From NCBI RefSeq assembly GCF_000685095.1, contig NZ_BAYE01000005.1:62001-126000 (forward strand): 64,000 nt of DNA, written 5' to 3'. The DNA is from Paraburkholderia caledonica NBRC 102488 (GTDB lineage: Bacteria > Pseudomonadota > Gammaproteobacteria > Burkholderiales > Burkholderiaceae). How positions within the stretch are numbered: the first letter of the stretch is position 1; each line of letters starts with the position of its first letter. The position numbers and the translations under genes were made by a program. Of the stretch, positions 51,851 to 61,125 are shown piece by piece. Under the pieces are notes generated by a model. It did no database searches. It was not told the DNA's origin and saw only the letters and a list, made by a program, of their open reading frames with translations.

Positions 51851-53767
51851 TCACGGACGTTGCGGTTTCAGATTCCGTTGCGATTTTGCTCGTCGCTGAG
51901 GAACGCGTAATCCGCCTGCAAAAGCCGTTGATCCGGCGCGCGCGCCGAGTATGCGCTCGCGCAAAAACACATCCAGCTGCGCCATCATCGCTTCGCGCGC
52001 GCAGCGTGAAAAGAGCGCGTGATCGACCTTGCTGATCTTCTGCACCGAGAGATTCTTCAGCTTGCGCAACCGGTTTCCGTCAGGGCCAAAGTGAATGTCG
52101 AGTTCGTCGAGGCCTTCGTCGAGCGTTCCGTATAGCAGCGCGGTTTGCACGCCCTTTCGCTCCAGATCGAGCACGAGCCTGCGGATGGCGCTGCCGGGCA
52201 CGCGCTCGCCGACGAGCCTCTCAAGCATGGCACCCACGCGTGCGGCGAGGCGCGCCGACAATCTGCGCGCGAGCTCGGCGGTGATCGCGCGAGTATTGGC
52301 CTGGCCGCTCAGCAAGCGCAGCCATTTGCGCGGATTGCGCATCGCCCGCCGATACACCTCACTCGGCGCGACGTACTGCGCACCCGGCCGCACGCGAGCA
52401 CCACCCCATTTGAAAAACGGCAGATTGATGCACGCGCAACCGACCACGGCGGAATGCGCGAGCGCAGTATGCAGGCTCACGTAAGCACCACTGCAGACGC
52501 CGGCCATGACGACCTTTGAATAACCAGCGGCGCTCAACCAGTCGACGCCCGCGCAGGCATCGTCGATCGAGTAGGTCGAATAGAGCGCGTCGAGCGTAAG
52601 CGTTGCGTCGCGGCGCAGGCTGTCGCCGAGACCGCTCAGATCCATGCGTAGCGATGCGATGCCCTGCGCCGCGAGCCGCCGAGCCATCAGCACGGTGAAG
52701 CGGCTGTCGCCGATCCGGTGCACACCGCCCGTGTTGACGAAGAGAACAGCGGGCGCTGCGTCGAGCGCGCGCTGCGGTTCGCACAGCACACCGACGTAGC
52801 CGCCGAACACGACCGGCGTCTCGCGCCCGTGCGCAAAAGCGATACTCGCCGATGCCGCGGCGTCCAGCACTTCCACCTTCGGACGCGGCGCCGGCGCAGT
52901 GCCGGCGCCGAGCCATTGCAGCACGCTGTCGAACGCACGGCGAGGCGGCTCGCTGTGGCTCGGATTGGCCAGAAACTTACTGTATTCGCCGAAGAACTGC
53001 ACGTCCGCTTGCGCGCCGAGCGCCTCGTAACGAGCGGCGAGCCGCTTCAAGCGGGCGCTGCCGGCCAGGTCGTGCAACAGCACACGGCGCGCGGGAGGCT
53101 CGGCGCCAGCCGCGCTGCCGCACGGAGCGCCGCACTCTGCAGTCCGTTCGAGATCGACTTTTGCAAGCAGTTCGAGCGTGTCCGGATAGAGCCTGAAGCC
53201 GTGCGCGCCGACGGTGTGCGGCAACTCTTCGTCGAGATGCAATCCAAGCGCGGTCTGGGCGGCGAGCCACGTATGCTGGTGAAGCTCCAGTTCGCGTATG
53301 TATGCCTTGCCGGAAATCACGGGCATCAACAGTATGAGGTTGTCGACGCCGCCCAGTTCTTGCGCGGCGAGTGCGGCGAGTGTGGCGCCTACGCGCAGAC
53401 CGCACAGCGTGACGCGCTCCACGCCAGTTTCCGCACGCAAAAGCCCAACCGCGGCCTTGATGCTGTCGATCCATGCGCGCCAGCGCAGCGGGTCTTCCTC
53501 GTTGCCGCCCGAGTCGCCCGTGCCGGGATAGTCGAAGCGCAATACGACCGCACCGCGTGCGGCCAGCACGTCCGCGAGTTCGCGCCAGCCGCGATACACG
53601 GAAAGCGCCTCATAGCCGATCGGATTGCACAGCACCACGCCCATTTCGGGTCGCAAAGCGGCAGGCCCATGCAGCCATCCCGAACAGCCGTTGAATGCAA
53701 CGGGTCTCATCGTGCTCGTGACCGTTGCGAGAGATTGCCGGAGCACAGCCTCAGCTTCGCGTTGCAA
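51851..53767 (-). CDS. Tandem alpha/beta-hydrolase protein of an adenylation-carrier cassette
   Basis: A 638-residue protein made of two alpha/beta-hydrolase domains. The first (about 20-290) has VVLRFDYPGTGDSGG but its nucleophile elbow reads CGLRVGA, with Arg where Ser is expected. The second (about 310-610) has SLRMDLSGLGDSLRRD and elbow AGVCSGA, with Cys in place of Ser; Asp in LLYGTLDEGLDEL and His in ISKVDHALFS could complete a triad. The TTG start at 53767 has GGAGGAG six bases upstream and overlaps the carrier protein gene by 17 bases. Hydrolases of this type occur with AMP ligases and carrier proteins in exosortase-associated clusters; no exosortase is visible here. It may release or transfer the acyl group held by the carrier. 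Confidence 0.85.
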   Translation of the reverse strand: MQREAEAVLRQSLATVTSTMRPVAFNGCSGWLHGPAALRPEMGVVLCNPIGYEALSVYRGWRELADVLAARGAVVLRFDYPGTGDSGGNEEDPLRWRAWIDSIKAAVGLLRAETGVERVTLCGLRVGATLAALAAQELGGVDNLILLMPVISGKAYIRELELHQHTWLAAQTALGLHLDEELPHTVGAHGFRLYPDTLELLAKVDLERTAECGAPCGSAAGAEPPARRVLLHDLAGSARLKRLAARYEALGAQADVQFFGEYSKFLANPSHSEPPRRAFDSVLQWLGAGTAPAPRPKVEVLDAAASASIAFAHGRETPVVFGGYVGVLCEPQRALDAAPAVLFVNTGGVHRIGDSRFTVLMARRLAAQGIASLRMDLSGLGDSLRRDATLTLDALYSTYSIDDACAGVDWLSAAGYSKVVMAGVCSGAYVSLHTALAHSAVVGCACINLPFFKWGGARVRPGAQYVAPSEVYRRAMRNPRKWLRLLSGQANTRAITAELARRLSARLAARVGAMLERLVGERVPGSAIRRLVLDLERKGVQTALLYGTLDEGLDELDIHFGPDGNRLRKLKNLSVQKISKVDHALFSRCAREAMMAQLDVFLRERILGARAGSTAFAGGLRVPQRRAKSQRNLKPQRP

Positions 53768-54011
53768 TCGGCTCCTCCGGCACGAGTTGCGCGATCACGC
53801 CGGCCAGCGCGGCGATGCTCGCGAACATGTCGTGGGTGATCAGCGCGCCCGGAATCTCGACCGCGAACGCTTCCTCAACGGCCAGCATCACTCGCACGGT
53901 GCCCAGCGACGACAGACCCGCGGCGTACAGATCGTCGTTATCGCCTAGCGTGTCGACTTCGACATCGAGGCAGGCGGTCTCCTCAAGAATGCGGCGCACA
54001 TGATGTTTCAT
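53751..54011 (-). CDS. Stand-alone acyl/peptidyl carrier protein
   Basis: An 86-residue carrier protein. The phosphopantetheine serine lies in DDLYAAGLSSLGTVRVML (Ser34 or Ser35 by eye; the motif is GxSS in place of the common GxDS). Helix pattern and acidic surface (EVDTLGDNDDLY) are typical. It starts immediately after the adenylation gene stop (TAAATG) and overlaps the hydrolase gene, so three products are coupled. It should carry the residue activated by the adenylation enzyme as a thioester. Confidence 0.88.
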   Translation of the reverse strand: MKHHVRRILEETACLDVEVDTLGDNDDLYAAGLSSLGTVRVMLAVEEAFAVEIPGALITHDMFASIAALAGVIAQLVPEEPIATRS

Positions 54012-55685
54012 TTATTTCCCCGATTGCGTGAATTTCTCGCGCGGCACTCGAACGTCGCCGTCGCGGATGCTGTGTGTCCGTAAGGTGACCGCATCGCCGC
54101 TCGCGCAATGAGCCGCGAGCGCCCTTTTATCGATCTTGCCGTTTGCGTTCAGCGGCATTGCATCGAGCGCGATGACTCGCTGCGGCACCGCGTAGGAAGG
54201 CAGGCGCTGACGGCACGCATGCAGAATCTGCGCGACGTCGACCGGCGTGTGCGTCACGAACGCAAGCAAGCCGTGCGCGCGGCCTGCTTCATCGAGGGGC
54301 CACGCGATCACCGCGCAAAGCGCGGCGCGGCTACTCGTCTGAACCAACTGCTCGACTTCCTCGATCTCGATGCGGTTGCCGCGAATCTTCACTTGCGTAT
54401 CAAGACGCCCTTGAAAGACGATGCCCTGTTGCGGCACCTCGCGTGCCGCGTCGCCGCTCCTGTACCAGTGCGATGAGCGCAAGCCCGCATAGCGCCTTGT
54501 GACGAACCGGCAATTGTTGGGTTCGTCCGCGCGCAGGTAGCCTGTCGCGACCTGTGGGCCGCCGATCAGCAATTCACCGCTCTCGCCTTGTGCGACCGGC
54601 TGCAGGGTTGCGTCGACGATCAGCAGTTCGATGCCGGGCAAGGCCTGGCCAAGCGGCATGACGGCGTTCGTTGCATCGGCGAGAAATTGCGGCGTGGCTT
54701 CGAACGCGGAGCACGCGACGGTCGTTTCCGTCGGTCCATAGAGGTTGAAAATGCGGCTCTTCGGCGCCGCCTGTTGCCATGCCTGCACGAGTGAAACGGG
54801 CAGCGGTTCGCCGCCGAAGCACGTCACGCGCAGGCTCGCGAACTGGTTGGGCGCGAGCTTGCGCAACTGCCGCATGAAGCCAGCCACCGAGGGCACGCTG
54901 TTCCAATGCGTGATCGCATGTTCGCGGATGAAAGCCGCGTTGTAGATCGGCTCGACAGTTTTCGGCACGTACAGGCAGGCACCGTTCGCCCAGCACACGA
55001 ACATGTCGTGCACCGAAGGATCGAAGGACAGTTCGCAAAATTGCGCATAACGTGCATCGGGTAGCCGGCCGAGCAATTGAAGTTGCGCGGCGACGTAGGC
55101 GCAGGCGTTCGCGTGCGAGATCGCCACGCCTTTCGGCGCGCCGGTGGAGCCCGACGTGAAGAGAACATATGCGTGATCGTGCAGCTCGCGTTGAACGGCG
55201 CGACACGGCTCGACGCACAATGAATCCGGTAAGCGAGGCAGATCCGCCACGCGGCGATTCGCCGGAGAGTCGTCCATGCCGCGGGGATCTTCCTCATCGT
55301 CGATGAAAAAGATCTGGGGGCACTCGTCTAACAGCATGAGCACTGCATCGAGCAAAGCCGTGCAGCGGCGATCAACCAGCAGCACGGGCGCCTCCGACTG
55401 CTCGACGGCCGCCGCAATACGGGCGGCGGGCAGCGTCGGATTGAGCGGCACGTAAGCGAAGCCCGCCTTCATGATGCCGAGCAAGCCCGCGTAGGCGGCG
55501 ACGCTGCGGTGTGCGAAAAGCAGACAACGGCGAGCGCCGTCGGCGGGCATCGCGGATGTCAGTCCCGCCGCGATACGGCTCGCACGCGAAGCGAGTTCGC
55601 CATAGCAATACAGGTGTTCGTCGACCCAGAGCGCGGGCCGCTCGGGCTCGCTCGCGGCAGTGTCGAAGAAAAAGGAATCCAGCAT
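54012..55685 (-). CDS. Free-standing amino acid adenylation enzyme (NRPS A-domain-like)
   Basis: A 557-residue ANL-superfamily enzyme with full A-domain core motifs: A3 YVLFTSGSTGAPKGVAISH (about 174-192), A5 NLYGPTETT (about 317-325), A7 WYRSGDAAR (about 402-410), A8 GRLDTQVKIRGNRIEIEEVE (about 420-439) and A10 NANGKIDKRAL with the catalytic Lys (about 519). The A4 region ELSFDPSVHDMF carries the Asp that binds the alpha-amino group, so the substrate is probably an alpha-amino acid; by eye Pro and His occupy the next two pocket positions. No condensation or thioesterase domain is attached. With the adjacent carrier and hydrolase it forms a compact aminoacyl-carrier cassette of unknown product. 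Confidence 0.87.
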   Translation of the reverse strand: MLDSFFFDTAASEPERPALWVDEHLYCYGELASRASRIAAGLTSAMPADGARRCLLFAHRSVAAYAGLLGIMKAGFAYVPLNPTLPAARIAAAVEQSEAPVLLVDRRCTALLDAVLMLLDECPQIFFIDDEEDPRGMDDSPANRRVADLPRLPDSLCVEPCRAVQRELHDHAYVLFTSGSTGAPKGVAISHANACAYVAAQLQLLGRLPDARYAQFCELSFDPSVHDMFVCWANGACLYVPKTVEPIYNAAFIREHAITHWNSVPSVAGFMRQLRKLAPNQFASLRVTCFGGEPLPVSLVQAWQQAAPKSRIFNLYGPTETTVACSAFEATPQFLADATNAVMPLGQALPGIELLIVDATLQPVAQGESGELLIGGPQVATGYLRADEPNNCRFVTRRYAGLRSSHWYRSGDAAREVPQQGIVFQGRLDTQVKIRGNRIEIEEVEQLVQTSSRAALCAVIAWPLDEAGRAHGLLAFVTHTPVDVAQILHACRQRLPSYAVPQRVIALDAMPLNANGKIDKRALAAHCASGDAVTLRTHSIRDGDVRVPREKFTQSGK

Positions 55686-56249
55686 TCACGGCCTCGCGTT
55701 GCACATGCACGGCCCCGCTGCGCACGGTCGGCAACCGTGCAAAAGCGATTCTCCGTCATGTCGGAAACGCACTGCCGCGCAGCAGCAGTGCGCGGTGGCG
55801 CACTGAGTTATCGCAGCAGAATGTCGTAACCAGAATGAACGAAAACGGCGCCTTGCAACGTCGGTTGCGCGAGCAAATACTCGTGCCGCCGGCCGCTGAA
55901 GGATTTGGAAAGATCATAGAATCCGGCCGCGCCGGTATATGTACGATAACGCTCTCACACCGCGATCGAGAGTGCGCGAGAACGCGCGTCGCACTGGCTG
56001 CGGACGCGGACGCGGCATTGATCGGGTGCGCGTCGCGTTCGAGCGCTGAGGAGAAAAACGCGCTGATGAACCGCGCGCGCGTTTTCGAGGAGCCCGCAGC
56101 GATGGCTGCGGAAATACGTGAGGCCGACGCCCAGAACGGGACGCTCGAACGACGAGGCAGCGCAACGCCGATGAAACGTCGCTGCAACGTCAATGCAGCG
56201 TCGATGAGACAACCATGCAACAACGGCGCATGACGCGCCGTTTGAACAA
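55686..56249. other. 564-bp gap upstream of the adenylation cassette
   Basis: Open frames here on both strands are Arg/Ala-rich and unlikely to be genes. A short hairpin (56180-56200, seven-base arms) lies near the acvB end. The cassette promoter should be in the left part; no convincing -35/-10 pair was found. Confidence 0.4.
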
Positions 56250-57527
56250 TCAGTCTTGCACGCCGCTCTGCTTCTTGAACGCGGCGAGAATGCGTCGTTC
56301 GAGCGCGTTGTAATCGCCGCCGAAGTGATGATCGCCCGACGTACGGATCACCTCGATGCCCGTCTTCGTCAGCGCGGGGCACAGCGTGTCTTCTTCGTCT
56401 GCGCCGTAGATGCACTGCACGATCGCGGGCGGGACGCGGGTCAACTCGGGGCGCACCTTCAATGCCTTATCGCTTGCGGGCATGCCGAGCCAGCCGCCTA
56501 CGCGGATCTGGAAGTCGGCGTCCGGCGCGAAGCCGAGCAGAGAAATCAGCGACACCCTTGCGCGCAACGCGTCGGGCAAGCGGTTGTACGCGAAGGGCAT
56601 TACGTCCGCCCCGAACGAATAGCCGATAAGCGCGATGTGCTGCGCGTGCCAGCGCGCGCCGTACGTTTGCATCACGCGTGCGAGGTCGCGGCTCGTTTGC
56701 GCGGGCGGCTTCTCGCTCCAGAAATAGCGCAGGCTGTCCCAGCCGATCACCGACACGCCGTCTTTCTGCAGGGCCTGCGCGATGGTCTTGTCGAGATCGC
56801 GCCAGCCGCCGTCGCCGGATATCACGATCGCCATCAAGCCGTTCGGATGCGCCGCTGGCAACTCGATCAACGGCAGGTCGGAGACGTCGTCGTCGTGGGC
56901 CGATAGGGTTTGAAGGTGCGGCGCAATCAACGTGACGAGCCGCGCGCGATCGGCGTTGCCCGTCGACGCTTTTTCGACGAAGCCGGGAATCTTGTCGCGA
57001 ATGATGGTTGCATCAGGCGGGCAAGGCCGGAAACGCCGATCGAGCGTGGGCTCGGCATCCACGGAAACAGCGCCTGCAATCGTGTTCGAAGGCGCCTGTT
57101 CGAGCACCTGCATGGCGAGCGTCGCGCCCTGCCCGGTGCCCGCGACGATCGGCGCGAAATAATGGCTCGACTGCGATTGCCGTTCGAGTTGATGGCTCAA
57201 CGCTTCGGCGTCGCCCACGAGCTGATTGCAGGTTTCCTTCTTCTGCGCCAGATCCGTCGCGAGGTTCGCCGCATACCGTGCCGTATCCACGCCCACGGTC
57301 AATGCGCCGGCCTTGGCGAGCGCCTCGGCGCTTTGCTGATCGGCCGCGCTCCAGCCGCTTGCCTGCGAGTAAAGCACCACGAAGCCACGCAATGGACCCA
57401 CGGGCTGCGTGACGCTGACGTTGCCGTAACGGCCGCCGGGAATGGTGGTCGTCGCCGCATTGGCGAGCGTGCTGCAACTGACGAGGCCTGCTACGACAGC
57501 AAGCCTGAAAAACGAATGCGAGGTCAT
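56250..57527 (-). CDS. acvB: AcvB/VirJ-like aminoacyl-phosphatidylglycerol hydrolase
   Basis: A 425-residue secreted protein. A signal peptide (FFRLAVVAGLVSCSTLANAA) is followed by two alpha/beta-hydrolase-like halves. The C-terminal half (about 225-425) is the VirJ domain with ISGDGGWRDLDKTIAQALQ and the nucleophile elbow IGYSFGADVMPF (Ser), and ends with GDHHFGGDY. The N-terminal half (about 40-215) has a degenerate elbow AGTGQGA. AcvB in Agrobacterium and Rhizobium hydrolyses lysyl-phosphatidylglycerol made by LpiA/MprF; here the gene overlaps mprF by ATGA, which supports that role. ATG 57527 is chosen for the overlap and the signal peptide. Confidence 0.88.
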   Translation of the reverse strand: MTSHSFFRLAVVAGLVSCSTLANAATTTIPGGRYGNVSVTQPVGPLRGFVVLYSQASGWSAADQQSAEALAKAGALTVGVDTARYAANLATDLAQKKETCNQLVGDAEALSHQLERQSQSSHYFAPIVAGTGQGATLAMQVLEQAPSNTIAGAVSVDAEPTLDRRFRPCPPDATIIRDKIPGFVEKASTGNADRARLVTLIAPHLQTLSAHDDDVSDLPLIELPAAHPNGLMAIVISGDGGWRDLDKTIAQALQKDGVSVIGWDSLRYFWSEKPPAQTSRDLARVMQTYGARWHAQHIALIGYSFGADVMPFAYNRLPDALRARVSLISLLGFAPDADFQIRVGGWLGMPASDKALKVRPELTRVPPAIVQCIYGADEEDTLCPALTKTGIEVIRTSGDHHFGGDYNALERRILAAFKKQSGVQD

Positions 57528-60118
57528 GAACGCCGGCCTCCTGCCAGCAATGACAGGTCGGCGAGCGTGAAGACCACGCCTACCGAACCCGACGCCGCGA
57601 GATAGCGCGGCTCCCAATGCGGCTGGAACTTGCTCTTGAAAGCGCGCAGTCCGCGGAAGTTATAGAAGCGGCCGCCGAAGCGCCACACGATGCCCGCAAC
57701 CCGATGCCAGCGCGACGCGAGCGGCGTCGGCTGCATACCCGAGAGCGGCGCGATGCCGAGACTCAGCGAGCGGAATCCGGCCTGTTTCAGATGCAACGCC
57801 AGCTGCGTGAACAGATATTCCATTGCATACGGCGACGCGCTTTCCACGTGACGCATGACGCCGACTGTCGCCTCGGTGTTCAGGTCGGTCGTCATGAATG
57901 TGACAAAGGCAACCGGCTCGCCGTTCTGGCGCACCAGCATGACCGACTGCGCGGCGAGGTATTCGTCGGTGAAGGCTGCGACCGAAAAGCTCTTCTCACG
58001 CGCGTCGCGGCTGTTGAGCCAGCCGTTGGAAATGCCGCGCAACGTTTCGAGCGACGCCGGCACATTCGCCTGATCGATCACTTCGACGGTGAAACCGTCG
58101 CGCTCGCCGCGCTTGAGCGCGTAGCGCAGATGCGCGCGGTGTGAACCCTTCAGATCGAAATCGTCCAGCACGACATGGGCTTCCTCGCCGAGCTTCATCA
58201 GCGAAAGGCCCGCGTCGAGGTACAACGGCAAAGCGTTGGCGCGCACCTGATAGAACGCCGCGCGTCCGCCATGCGCATGCGCGAGCGCAACGAACTTGCT
58301 GATGAGGCCTGCCCACTCTTCGCGCGGCCCGACCGGATCGTGCAGCGCGGCCCACGTGCGCCCATATTTGGCGTACATCAGGAAAGCTTCACGCGATTCC
58401 GAGAACAGAAAACTCTTGTCGCCCATCAGCGCGAGACCGGCGTCGCTGCGCTCCTGCGCACGCACAATGCGCGCCGCGTCGTGCAGATCTTCGGGCGCCG
58501 GCTTCACGAAGTGGCCCGGCGCGGGGCGCAGCAACTGCCAGAACGAGAACGTCGCCGCAAACAGACTCGCCGCCAGCGTCGCGCGCAGCGCACGGGGCGC
58601 GCGTTCGTCGAAAGCGAATTGCCACCACAAGTCGCCCGTATAGGGAACGTCGCGAAAAGCGAACAGCATGACCCACGTGGCGAGCATCAGCACCATCGCG
58701 ACCGACACGAGCCAGCCGGCCGTGAAGCGCTCCGCAAACAGCGACGAATGACGATTGAACCGCCGGCGCGTTGCAAGCAGCAGCACGATCAGCGTGCACA
58801 GCACACCTGCTTCGACGAATGCGAGACCCTTGGTCAAGGACAGCGCAAGACTCAGCACGGCGAGAGCCAGGGTCATCCACCACGCGGCGTCGAGACGCCT
58901 TAGCAGACCGCGCGCGACGAACAGCAACAGCACGCCGAGCACGCTGCACAGCATCTGCGAGCTTTCCAGAACCCACAGCGGCAGCACGTCGCGCAGAATA
59001 TGAAGACGCTGCCAGAACGCGGGCGTTGCGCTGGAGATCACCAGCATGCCGCCGACCACGAACGTGACGAGGCTCAGGAAGAGCGGCGCAAGTCTCGACG
59101 CGCCCGCGGCGTGCCGCAACGGCAGGCGGCCTTTTAACGCGCGGCCTTCGAAACCGGCGAGCAACGCAGCCGAAACGACAAGCGGCACGCCAAAATAGAT
59201 CGCACGATAGGCGAGCAACGCGGCGACCATCTGCTGCGTGGCCACACTGCCGTTCAGCGTGAACACCATTGCCGCTTCAAATACGCCGACGCCGCCGGGT
59301 GTATGGCCGATCATGCCGAGCAGCATGGCCGCGGCATAGACGGTGATGAACGTGACGAAGCTCACGTCGGCGTGCGGCAGCAGCGCCCACAGCGCGAGGC
59401 CGGCGGCGACTACATCGACGACCGCAAGTCCCACCTGTTCGAGCAGATCGCGGCGAGCGGGAATGTCGAACGACAGCCACTGCCAGCGGGTGCGGATCGC
59501 GCGTGTTTCGACGCGGCATGCGGCGCACAGCAGGCCGAGCGCAACGAGCAGCAATGCACCCACCCAGCGGACGGTGGCGGGCGACAGATGCAGCATCGGG
59601 GCAAGCCTGCCGCCCACGCACACCATGCCGAGCGCCGTCATCAGCACAAGCGCGAGCGCGAGCGAAACGCTCGTGAATACGGTCATGCGGCCGATCTGTG
59701 CGGGCGTGATATTCGACACACCGTACACGCGGGCGCGCACCGCGCCGCCCGTCAATGCACCGAAGCCGGTGGCATTGCCGAGCGCCGAGCCCGCCGTGGC
59801 GCCAATCCAGAGGGCTGCGCGAGGCACGGCCGCGCCCAGATAGCGCAGGCCGACTGCATCGCGACCGACCAGCGCCACATAACTAAGCGCGGTGGCGGCG
59901 AGCGCGGCGGTCCACTCGCCGGCCGTCAGCCGGCGCAGCTCGTGCATGACCGAGCGGTAATCGACGGCCTGCGACAGATGCTGGAGCACGACGAGCAGCA
60001 GCGCGCAGATTGCAAGCGCGAAAACGGGCGAGAGTAATCCCCTGATGCGAGAGGTCTTCGATGCACGAACGAACATCGCGCCTATGCGGCCGAAATTATT
60101 CTTATATCGATGGAACAT
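57524..60118 (-). CDS. mprF: Bifunctional aminoacyl-phosphatidylglycerol synthase/flippase
   Basis: An 864-residue membrane protein. The first part (about 1-530) has some 14 hydrophobic helices with LPS/LPG-synthase-TM motifs (TGGAVRARVYGVSNITPAQI, GHTPGGVGVFEAAMVF). The C-terminal 310 residues are the DUF2156 synthase domain with MGDKSFLFSESREAFLMYA, YQVRANALPLYLDAGLSLMK and SLGIAPLSGMQ. It moves lysine or alanine from aminoacyl-tRNA to phosphatidylglycerol and flips the product outward, lowering membrane negative charge and raising resistance to cationic peptides. Start choice between ATG 60118 and ATG 60076 is uncertain. It is followed by acvB. Confidence 0.91.
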   Translation of the reverse strand: MFHRYKNNFGRIGAMFVRASKTSRIRGLLSPVFALAICALLLVVLQHLSQAVDYRSVMHELRRLTAGEWTAALAATALSYVALVGRDAVGLRYLGAAVPRAALWIGATAGSALGNATGFGALTGGAVRARVYGVSNITPAQIGRMTVFTSVSLALALVLMTALGMVCVGGRLAPMLHLSPATVRWVGALLLVALGLLCAACRVETRAIRTRWQWLSFDIPARRDLLEQVGLAVVDVVAAGLALWALLPHADVSFVTFITVYAAAMLLGMIGHTPGGVGVFEAAMVFTLNGSVATQQMVAALLAYRAIYFGVPLVVSAALLAGFEGRALKGRLPLRHAAGASRLAPLFLSLVTFVVGGMLVISSATPAFWQRLHILRDVLPLWVLESSQMLCSVLGVLLLFVARGLLRRLDAAWWMTLALAVLSLALSLTKGLAFVEAGVLCTLIVLLLATRRRFNRHSSLFAERFTAGWLVSVAMVLMLATWVMLFAFRDVPYTGDLWWQFAFDERAPRALRATLAASLFAATFSFWQLLRPAPGHFVKPAPEDLHDAARIVRAQERSDAGLALMGDKSFLFSESREAFLMYAKYGRTWAALHDPVGPREEWAGLISKFVALAHAHGGRAAFYQVRANALPLYLDAGLSLMKLGEEAHVVLDDFDLKGSHRAHLRYALKRGERDGFTVEVIDQANVPASLETLRGISNGWLNSRDAREKSFSVAAFTDEYLAAQSVMLVRQNGEPVAFVTFMTTDLNTEATVGVMRHVESASPYAMEYLFTQLALHLKQAGFRSLSLGIAPLSGMQPTPLASRWHRVAGIVWRFGGRFYNFRGLRAFKSKFQPHWEPRYLAASGSVGVVFTLADLSLLAGGRRS

Positions 60119-60589
60119 GGTCAATGCGGGCCTTGCGTGGAGCTGTCGCGGCGACGGGCCGTCTGCCGCAAGGTCGCCAGTTCGGCGATTACAACTGGAT
60201 AACGGCAGACAGGTTAAAAGGTTGACAGTGCAGGCCTTGGCGCCGGGGTTTAACCTGGGCCGATTGTGCGCAACGGGCGGGCTTCGCGGAGCGTTCTGGC
60301 GCTCGGTCGGCGGGTGTTGAATCCAGGGGGCTGAAGTTTAAACGCTTATTCGGCGCCGCGAACGAAGATTCGCAAATTGCCGGATCGCAACGCCGCTGTA
60401 GCGGCATTGCGCGCGCACCAGCGTGGGTTAAGCGTGCCTATCCGCGCGGGTGGACCTGAGTGCGAAAACTTCGTGGGCACGGATAGCGCCGGTTAAGCTT
60501 TTCGCCGCATGTGCCGTAATCGCAAGCATCAGCCTCACGAGATGCGACGTATTAGCCGCAGGAACGAGGCACTTGACTGGAGAACGATG
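60119..60589. other. 471-bp gap upstream of mprF
   Basis: No supported gene. It contains a few short dyads such as GCCGC-TGTA-GCGGC and several TTTAA tracts but no repeat of the PmrA-box type. The mprF promoter (leftward) and that of the small membrane protein (rightward) should lie here. Confidence 0.4.
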
Positions 60590-60730
60590 ATGGCAGAACA
60601 GGATTGGATGGTGGCGGGCTTGTATCTGGTCGGTCTGGTGTCGACCGCGCTCGTGATAAGCGCTTTGTCAGCGCGAGCAACGAAAGTGCGTCAAACACTT
60701 GCGAGAGTACCGCGTCGCTCGGGTGAATAA
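60590..60730 (+). CDS. Small single-helix membrane protein
   Basis: A 46-residue protein with GGAG seven bases before ATG 60590 (ATG 60587 is also in frame). Residues about 6-28 form one hydrophobic helix (MVAGLYLVGLVSTALVISAL), followed by a basic tail (ARATKVRQTLARVPRRSGE). Such small membrane proteins are often stress or regulatory factors. No family recognised. Confidence 0.6.
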   Translation: MAEQDWMVAGLYLVGLVSTALVISALSARATKVRQTLARVPRRSGE

Positions 60731-60766
60731 GCGGGACACAACTACGAATTAGTAGACGCACAAAGC

Positions 60767-60798
60767 ACAAGCGGCGCAAATGCGCCGCTTGTTTCTGC
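60767..60798 (+). terminator. Stem-loop terminator after the small membrane gene
   Basis: ACAAGCGGCGCA (60767-60778) and TGCGCCGCTTGT (60781-60792) form a perfect 12-bp stem with a minimal loop, followed by a short T-rich stretch (TTTCTGCTT). It lies 36 bases after the small membrane gene. Confidence 0.7.
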
Positions 60799-60930
60799 TT
60801 GATCCTGCTTGTTTCTCTCTGACGGCCTGCGAAGTCTTTCGCTTTACCGCGCCGTGTCGGCGGAAAGCGTGAGCGCGGCGCAGCAAGCTTGCACCCGGCC
60901 TTTCGAGGCGCGGGCACCAGCGTGCGAGCC

Positions 60931-61083
60931 TTACTGCGGACGACGATGCGCTTCAGCGATCACAGCGCAGTTTTGCAGATGGAGATTCAGCGCATGCAAC
61001 GCGAGTGCGCGCAGCTTTGCAAGCCAGTTACCGTTGGTGGCGACGGTGTTGCGAGCGGATGCAGTGTTAGAGGCAGTGTTCAT
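60931..61083 (-). CDS. Small hydrophilic protein, 50 residues
   Basis: A short gene on the minus strand with ATG 61083, AGGAG eight bases upstream and a perfect -10 (TATAAT at 61131-61126) about 45 bases away. The peptide starts with an Asn/Thr/Ser/Ala-rich stretch (NTASNTASARNTVATNGN) and continues as a helix with His and Leu (WLAKLRALALHALNLHLQN). No family is recognised; promoter and ribosome site make it a likely real gene. Confidence 0.65.
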   Translation of the reverse strand: MNTASNTASARNTVATNGNWLAKLRALALHALNLHLQNCAVIAEAHRRPQ

Positions 61084-61125
61084 GGTCGGGCTCCTGTATA
61101 GGGTTTCTACCTAGGGAATAACCCG

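Noticed and set aside
55756..56415. A 219-codon minus-strand frame in the gap before the adenylation gene
   Set aside because: Overlaps the acvB end, starts with Arg runs, and shows no coding bias or family.
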